This document shows positions 6,504 to 9,461 of a stretch of DNA of 9,461 nucleotides, in pieces; the stretch's first letter is position 1; each line of letters starts with the position of its first letter. The position numbers and the translations under genes are program-made. The DNA is taken from assembly GCA_023399355.1 (NCBI GenBank), contig JAEWQC010000322.1:1-9461 (forward strand). Direction: 5' to 3'. The notes beneath the pieces were generated by a model, which saw only the letters and a list, made by a program, of their open reading frames with translations, did not search any database and had not been told where the DNA came from. This stretch comes from Bacillota bacterium (GTDB lineage: Bacteria > Bacillota > Clostridia > Acetivibrionales > DTU013).

Positions 6504-7685
6504 ATGAGTTTAGCATCTGAATTTGGAAAGATATTTAGAAAAAATATCAGGGATTACGGCATGTATATTGCATTACTGGCGATCATAGTAATTTTTTCAA
6601 TTGTTACCCAAGGCTCTTTCATCTCTCCGGTCAATATTTCCAATCTGATCAACCAGACAGGCTTCGTAGCTGTTTTGGCAGTGGGTATGACCATGATCAT
6701 CATCATCCGTCACATTGATTTGTCGGTTGGATATTTATGCGGATTCTTGGGTGCCATGGCTGCGATTTTCATGACTCAGATGGGGATGCACGCCTGGCTT
6801 GCCATTCTTATCGTGATGGCCCTCGGAGGAATCATCGGCATGGGTTATGGCCTTCTGGTTGCCAGAGTGAACGTGCCTGCCTTTGTCGTAACATTGGGCG
6901 GCATGATGTTTTTCCACGGGATGGAGATAAAAGTAACAGAGGCGACGGGCACGATTACAATTCCAAACGCCGGCTTTATCGCTATCGGCAACGGTTTTAT
7001 TCCAAGTGCCGGCATGGTTGGCGGATTCAGCATATCCACTCTTGTAATAGGTACGATCGGGATTTTTATGTTTGTCTATTTTCAGAATAAAGAGCGGAAT
7101 ATAAAACTTAAGTATAATTTTGAAGTTTTATCAAAGCCCTTTTTCCTTTCGAAAATGGTACTGATCGCTGTAATAATAATAGCGATTTGCTTAATATTGG
7201 CGGCGAATAGCGGAATTTCCTGGACATTGATCGTTATGGGAATTGTAGTTTTTGCTTATAACTTTTTAATGAACAAAACAGTCTTGGGAAGGCATGTATA
7301 CGGTGTAGGCGGCAACCCGGAAGCTTCTGAACTGTCAGGTATCAGCGTTGCGAAAATTACAGTGCTTGTTTTCACCTCAATGGGCGCGCTGACAGCACTG
7401 TCCGGTATTCTTTATGCATCCAGAATGCAATCCGCAGCTCCTACGGGAGGAACGGGTTTTGAACTGCAGGCGATCGCTGCCGCCTTTATCGGCGGAGCTT
7501 CCCCGAACGGCGGTATCGGCAAGGTTACAGGTTCGTTGATCGGAGCGTTTGTAATGGCTTCTCTTACCAACGGTATGAATTTAATGGGCTTAGGGAGTTC
7601 GTATCAATTTATTATTCAAGGGTTTATATTGGTGCTGGCTGTCATATTTGATATCACTACTCGTAAGCAAAGCGCGAAAGCTTAA
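6504..7685 (+). CDS. mmsB: Multiple-monosaccharide ABC transporter permease
   Basis: A 393-residue integral membrane permease of the BPD_transp_2 family (RbsC/XylH/GguB type). It has about ten hydrophobic helices, starting at about residues 18-36 and 52-70. Landmarks are IDLSVG (71-76), NVPAFVVTLGGMMFFHG (123-139), the ATPase-contact loop GRHVYGVGGNPEASELSGI (262-280) and AIAAAFIGGASPNGGIG (323-339). A charged cytoplasmic stretch (about 195-212, KERNIKLKYNFEV) separates the two helix groups, as in MmsB-type permeases, which are longer than RbsC. I choose ATG 6504 because GGAGG (6494-6498) ends 5 nt before it. The in-frame GTG at 6492 overlaps that ribosome site. It probably dimerises and works with the single tandem ATPase encoded just upstream. 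It is the last gene of the operon. Confidence 0.93.
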   Translation: MSLASEFGKIFRKNIRDYGMYIALLAIIVIFSIVTQGSFISPVNISNLINQTGFVAVLAVGMTMIIIIRHIDLSVGYLCGFLGAMAAIFMTQMGMHAWLAILIVMALGGIIGMGYGLLVARVNVPAFVVTLGGMMFFHGMEIKVTEATGTITIPNAGFIAIGNGFIPSAGMVGGFSISTLVIGTIGIFMFVYFQNKERNIKLKYNFEVLSKPFFLSKMVLIAVIIIAICLILAANSGISWTLIVMGIVVFAYNFLMNKTVLGRHVYGVGGNPEASELSGISVAKITVLVFTSMGALTALSGILYASRMQSAAPTGGTGFELQAIAAAFIGGASPNGGIGKVTGSLIGAFVMASLTNGMNLMGLGSSYQFIIQGFILVLAVIFDITTRKQSAKA

Positions 7686-7714
7686 GTTTATTTCGAGTGA
7701 ATAGATACAGTTGA

Positions 7715-7816
7715 TATGTTGAAGAAGAACTTTCCAGATATGTTGAAATTGTCAGGAATGCCAATGAAATCTCAGATAATATTATTGATGAAGAAGAGAA
7801 CGAACATGAAGTTTAA
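7715..7816 (+). pseudogene. Possible gene-tail remnant (34 codons including the stop, no start)
   Basis: An open frame with coding-like composition, containing LSRYVEIVRNANEISDNI followed by an acidic tail, ends at TAA 7814-7816 and directly follows a TGA at 7712-7714. It has no usable start codon or ribosome site. It may be the 3' end of a gene lost by deletion. I do not recognise the family, and chance cannot be excluded at this length. Confidence 0.22.
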
Positions 7817-7837
7817 AACCTGATTCAATTGAACCAT

Positions 7838-7869
7838 AACCGGCAGTGTTAATTTACTGTCGGTTTTTT
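7838..7869 (+). terminator. Intrinsic terminator of the sugar transporter operon
   Basis: AACCGGCAGT (7838-7847) pairs over ten positions, including one G-U, with ACTGTCGGTT (7856-7865) around an 8-nt loop. The T-run continues without a break to 7869. It lies about 150 nt after the permease stop and has no competing gene nearby. Confidence 0.88.
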
Positions 7870-8214
7870 GATGGCTTTTTTCCAATAGCCCTTCCTTTTA
7901 CGCAACAAATACCAGGGACACACTTCAGCAATACAGGAATACTTATGTTGAGGTGTCCCTGTACTTTGTGAAGGCAGGAACAGGCATATTGCATACGCCG
8001 TGAAAAAGCTTGAGCACAAAGCGCTCAACAGGTATTACATAGTTAATTGAGTTAAATATTTAAAGAAATTGGAATAAATTCTATTTTATTTATAGGACTA
8101 GTTGTTAGATTACTTATTAGACCAGTAATAGTAAATATTTATGGTTAATACATAAAACGACATTATATATAAATAATCGACAAAATAATTTAAAAAAAGA
8201 AAAATAGTAAAAAG
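7870..8214. other. Non-coding, decayed-looking spacer
   Basis: I find no gene here. CAGGGACAC (7913-7921) is the exact reverse complement of GTGTCCCTG (7953-7961), with further imperfect pairing inside, giving a ~49-nt palindrome that could be a short transposon end. A start-less frame at 7952-8050 (AYAVKKLEHKALNRYYIVN at its end) looks mildly coding. From about 8040 the DNA becomes markedly more A+T rich and carries only short frames. Confidence 0.5.
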
Positions 8215-8243
8215 TTGACTATTATTTTGTGCTTTGCTATAAT
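8215..8243 (+). promoter_or_regulatory. Near-consensus sigma-A promoter of the loaP operon
   Basis: TTGACT (8215-8220) and a perfect TATAAT (8238-8243) are spaced by exactly 17 nt. TGC precedes the -10 box, making an extended -10 element. The predicted start is near 8249-8251. This is the strongest promoter match in the window. It points at loaP across a leader of about 385 nt. Confidence 0.82.
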
Positions 8244-8249
8244 AATTAT

Positions 8250-8634
8250 ATGTGTTACTAGTTTGAGTTATATAGAAAAAAGGAATATATTAGATGAAAT
8301 GAGCGAGAATAGTTGAAAATAAGAGTATATACGAAATGCTCAAATATAAACGTTGAGTTGGGGTTCTGGGGTTAAAAAGGTAAATGTTAATATAAACAAA
8401 GCTTTTATGTAAGTATTAAAGGTGAATCTCACCCCATTTGTGTTAAAAATTAATGGTGTGAGCGTTTTTATTTTTGAAAGATTTAAATAAAGCACTTATT
8501 TGGTTGTTAATCGCTGGGGGGTCACGTTAGCCACTGATGGGGAATATACAGTGAAAATCATTGTAACTTGTTGAATAGGATAAGCGAAAGGGCGAAGCTA
8601 TGTAAATCGTTAAGTAAATCTGTGGGGTGTAGAG
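8250..8634 (+). ncRNA. Long structured 5' leader of loaP
   Basis: About 385 nt between the predicted start of transcription and the loaP ATG, with no convincing reading frame. In order it holds a small hairpin CTCAA/TTGAG (8339-8357), two copies of TGGGGT (8359-8364 and 8367-8372), an intrinsic terminator (8428-8475), a G-rich stretch near 8514-8522, and a hairpin TACAGTGA/TCATTGTA with an AAA loop (8547-8565). Both TGGGGT words are complementary to ACCCCA (8431-8436) in the terminator's left arm, so an alternative antiterminator fold is possible. I do not recognise a named riboswitch. LoaP proteins elsewhere act through an RNA hairpin in operon leaders, so autoregulation is plausible but inferred. 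Confidence 0.5.
8428..8475 (+). terminator. Intrinsic terminator inside the loaP leader
   Basis: CTCACCCCATT (8428-8438) pairs with AATGGTGTGAG (8452-8462), ten of eleven positions with one C-U mismatch, around a 13-nt loop. CGTTTTTATTTTT follows (to 8475). It lies about 180 nt after the predicted start of transcription and 160 nt before the loaP ATG, so most transcripts should stop here unless the terminator is overcome. Its left arm can also pair with upstream TGGGGT words. Confidence 0.78.
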
Positions 8635-9156
8635 ATGTATTGGTATGTACTTTTTGTGCGGACAGGTCGCGAGCAGAGGGTAGAGCAACTATTGAAAGAG
8701 AGGTTAGATGCCGATTTATTTTTGCCGTTTGTTCCATTACAAGAGAGGCTTTTTAAGATAGAAGGTATGGTGAAAAAGGAGTTAAAACCTTTATTTCCGA
8801 GTTATGTATTTATCGAAACGGAAGTATCTGGTCAAGAATTCATAAAAAGGACAAGTACTTTAATCTATTCTTTACATGATATAGGCTTCTTATTGAGATA
8901 CTCAGAAACAGAAATTGCGCTTAGGGAATCAGAAAGGCAAATGTTATTGAACTTATACAATGACGATTATTGTATTGAAGCATCAAGTGGTATTATGATA
9001 GGTGATAAAATTCATATTACGGATGGACCACTCAGAGGGCGGGAAAGTATAGTTAAGAATGTGAATAGGCATAAAAGACAAGCATATATTGAAATAGAGT
9101 TAATGGGAGATATTCGACAAGTAAGTGTTTCGTTAGAAATTGTAAAAAAATTCTGA
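8635..9156 (+). CDS. loaP: LoaP-type NusG paralog, operon-specific transcription antiterminator
   Basis: A 173-residue NusG-family factor that binds RNA polymerase and lets it read through terminators in a target operon. The NGN domain (about 1-105) starts with WYVLFVRTGREQRV (3-16) and has the family hallmark LFPSYVFIE (53-61). The KOW domain (about 120-173) has IGDKIHITDGPLRGRESIVK (122-141) and NRHKRQAYIEIELMG. The length and the short linker fit LoaP and the clostridial NusG-like antiterminators better than housekeeping NusG, which normally sits between secE and rplK. Here the gene is isolated, has its own promoter and attenuated leader, and precedes another gene in the same direction. 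The ATG at 8635 gives the canonical NGN start, with GGGG (8623-8626) as a weak ribosome site 8 nt upstream. LoaP genes usually head long biosynthetic or polysaccharide clusters. Confidence 0.85.
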   Translation: MYWYVLFVRTGREQRVEQLLKERLDADLFLPFVPLQERLFKIEGMVKKELKPLFPSYVFIETEVSGQEFIKRTSTLIYSLHDIGFLLRYSETEIALRESERQMLLNLYNDDYCIEASSGIMIGDKIHITDGPLRGRESIVKNVNRHKRQAYIEIELMGDIRQVSVSLEIVKKF

Positions 9157-9242
9157 GATGGGTGTTGGCACTTATTTGATGTATAGTATAGGATAAAACC
9201 AGACTATAAATATTCACTCATATTAAATCATATGGAAGTTCA

Positions 9243-9461
9243 ATGGATAAAAATATTATGTTTACTGAAAATTGCTATTCTGCGAAATACTATACAGAAG
9301 AGAATTATACATATACGGATTATTTCTTTTTAAAATCAGAAGAGAATAACTACAAAACATATATTAGTTTTTGCAAGAATAGGGTTGATTTCAAAAAACA
9401 AAATCATGAATACTTTCTTAATAATGAAGAAATTAAATATTTTGAATCGCTTGTATATGAC
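9243..9461 (+). CDS. N-terminal part of an unidentified protein, possibly an Sfp-type phosphopantetheinyl transferase (partial)
   Basis: ATG at 9243 opens a frame that stays open for 73 codons to the window edge. This is notable in such AT-rich DNA. GGAAG (9234-9238) lies 4 nt upstream and is a modest ribosome site. No upstream start is possible because an in-frame TAA is at 9207-9209. The visible part is rich in Tyr, Asn, Glu and Lys, with no signal peptide or membrane segment. Its end, LNNEEIKYFESLVYD, resembles the segment of Sfp/HetI-type phosphopantetheinyl transferases just before the conserved 'kr-sylLGRyaaK' motif, which would fall outside the window. The gene lies 86 nt after loaP and is probably in the same operon. 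The existence of the gene is fairly sure. The function is a weak guess supported by LoaP context. Confidence 0.6.
   Translation, partial: MDKNIMFTENCYSAKYYTEENYTYTDYFFLKSEENNYKTYISFCKNRVDFKKQNHEYFLNNEEIKYFESLVYD

Noticed and set aside
6737..7090. 117-codon + strand frame inside the permease gene
   Set aside because: It lies wholly inside a well-supported gene in another frame, and its product is rich in Arg, His and Cys with no family features. It is a shadow.
8056..8148. Hydrophobic 30-codon frame that could be a membrane-protein fragment
   Set aside because: It has no start codon and no ribosome site. The AT-rich composition makes Ile/Leu/Val-rich frames likely by chance.
8575..8600. Resemblance to a c-di-GMP-I (GEMM) riboswitch core around GCGAAAGGGCGAAGC
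   Set aside because: The conserved 5' half of the motif and the second receptor helix are absent, and the order of elements does not match.
8568..8756. 62-codon frame overlapping the start of loaP
   Set aside because: It runs out of frame through the NGN domain and encodes a Cys/Arg-rich peptide with no recognisable motif and no ribosome site.
1..9461. CRISPR arrays, tRNA or rRNA genes, phage genes
   Set aside because: I saw no regularly spaced repeats, no cloverleaf-like sequence with a CCA/T-loop pattern, and no phage-type reading frames.

Overview
The window looks like Firmicutes DNA from a mesophilic, plant-sugar-using clostridium. A Ruminiclostridium-type organism is my best guess. The reasons are AT-rich DNA, GTG and TTG starts with strong AGGAG-type ribosome sites, a YesM/YesN-type two-component system tied to a sugar ABC importer, and a LoaP-type NusG paralog. 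The species is inferred from gene families, not established.

Left part (1-2960) is a sensing module on the + strand: the last 46 codons of a probable sugar-binding protein, a membrane histidine kinase of the LytS/YesM class, and an AraC-type response regulator. The three reading frames overlap by 14 and 8 nt, so they are almost certainly one translationally coupled operon. The middle part (3550-7685) is a complete monosaccharide importer of the ChvE-MmsA-MmsB (GguA/GguB) family: binding protein, double ATPase and permease. The natural reading is that the extracytoplasmic binding protein and kinase sense a sugar, and the regulator then activates the transporter promoter just upstream of 3550. 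This matches the D-S-R plus A-B-C gene sets described in Ruminiclostridium cellulolyticum (cua, xua), cited from memory.

Two gaps in this region are unusually structured. Between regulator and binding protein (2961-3549) lies an internally deleted IS1634-like transposase remnant on the - strand. It is flanked by two ~103-bp direct repeats that duplicate the end of the regulator gene and the promoter region. Between binding protein and ATPase (4663-4960) lie a 17-bp-stem hairpin, a GC-rich nested palindrome and a 13-bp-stem palindrome, bracketed by a short direct repeat. This layout suggests differential mRNA stability or attenuation along the transporter transcript.

A good intrinsic terminator (7838-7869) closes the sugar operon. 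After it comes about 345 bp of apparently decayed, non-coding sequence, and then a visibly more AT-rich domain. That domain opens with a near-consensus promoter (8215-8243) and a ~385-nt leader containing its own intrinsic terminator (8428-8475). Next come loaP (8635-9156) and the start of another gene (9243 onward), whose N-terminus faintly resembles Sfp-type phosphopantetheinyl transferases. LoaP proteins are dedicated processive antiterminators that usually head long biosynthetic or polysaccharide operons. The right edge of the window is therefore probably the first few hundred bases of a specialised-metabolite cluster under antitermination control. This is the most interesting part of the window, and most of it lies outside.
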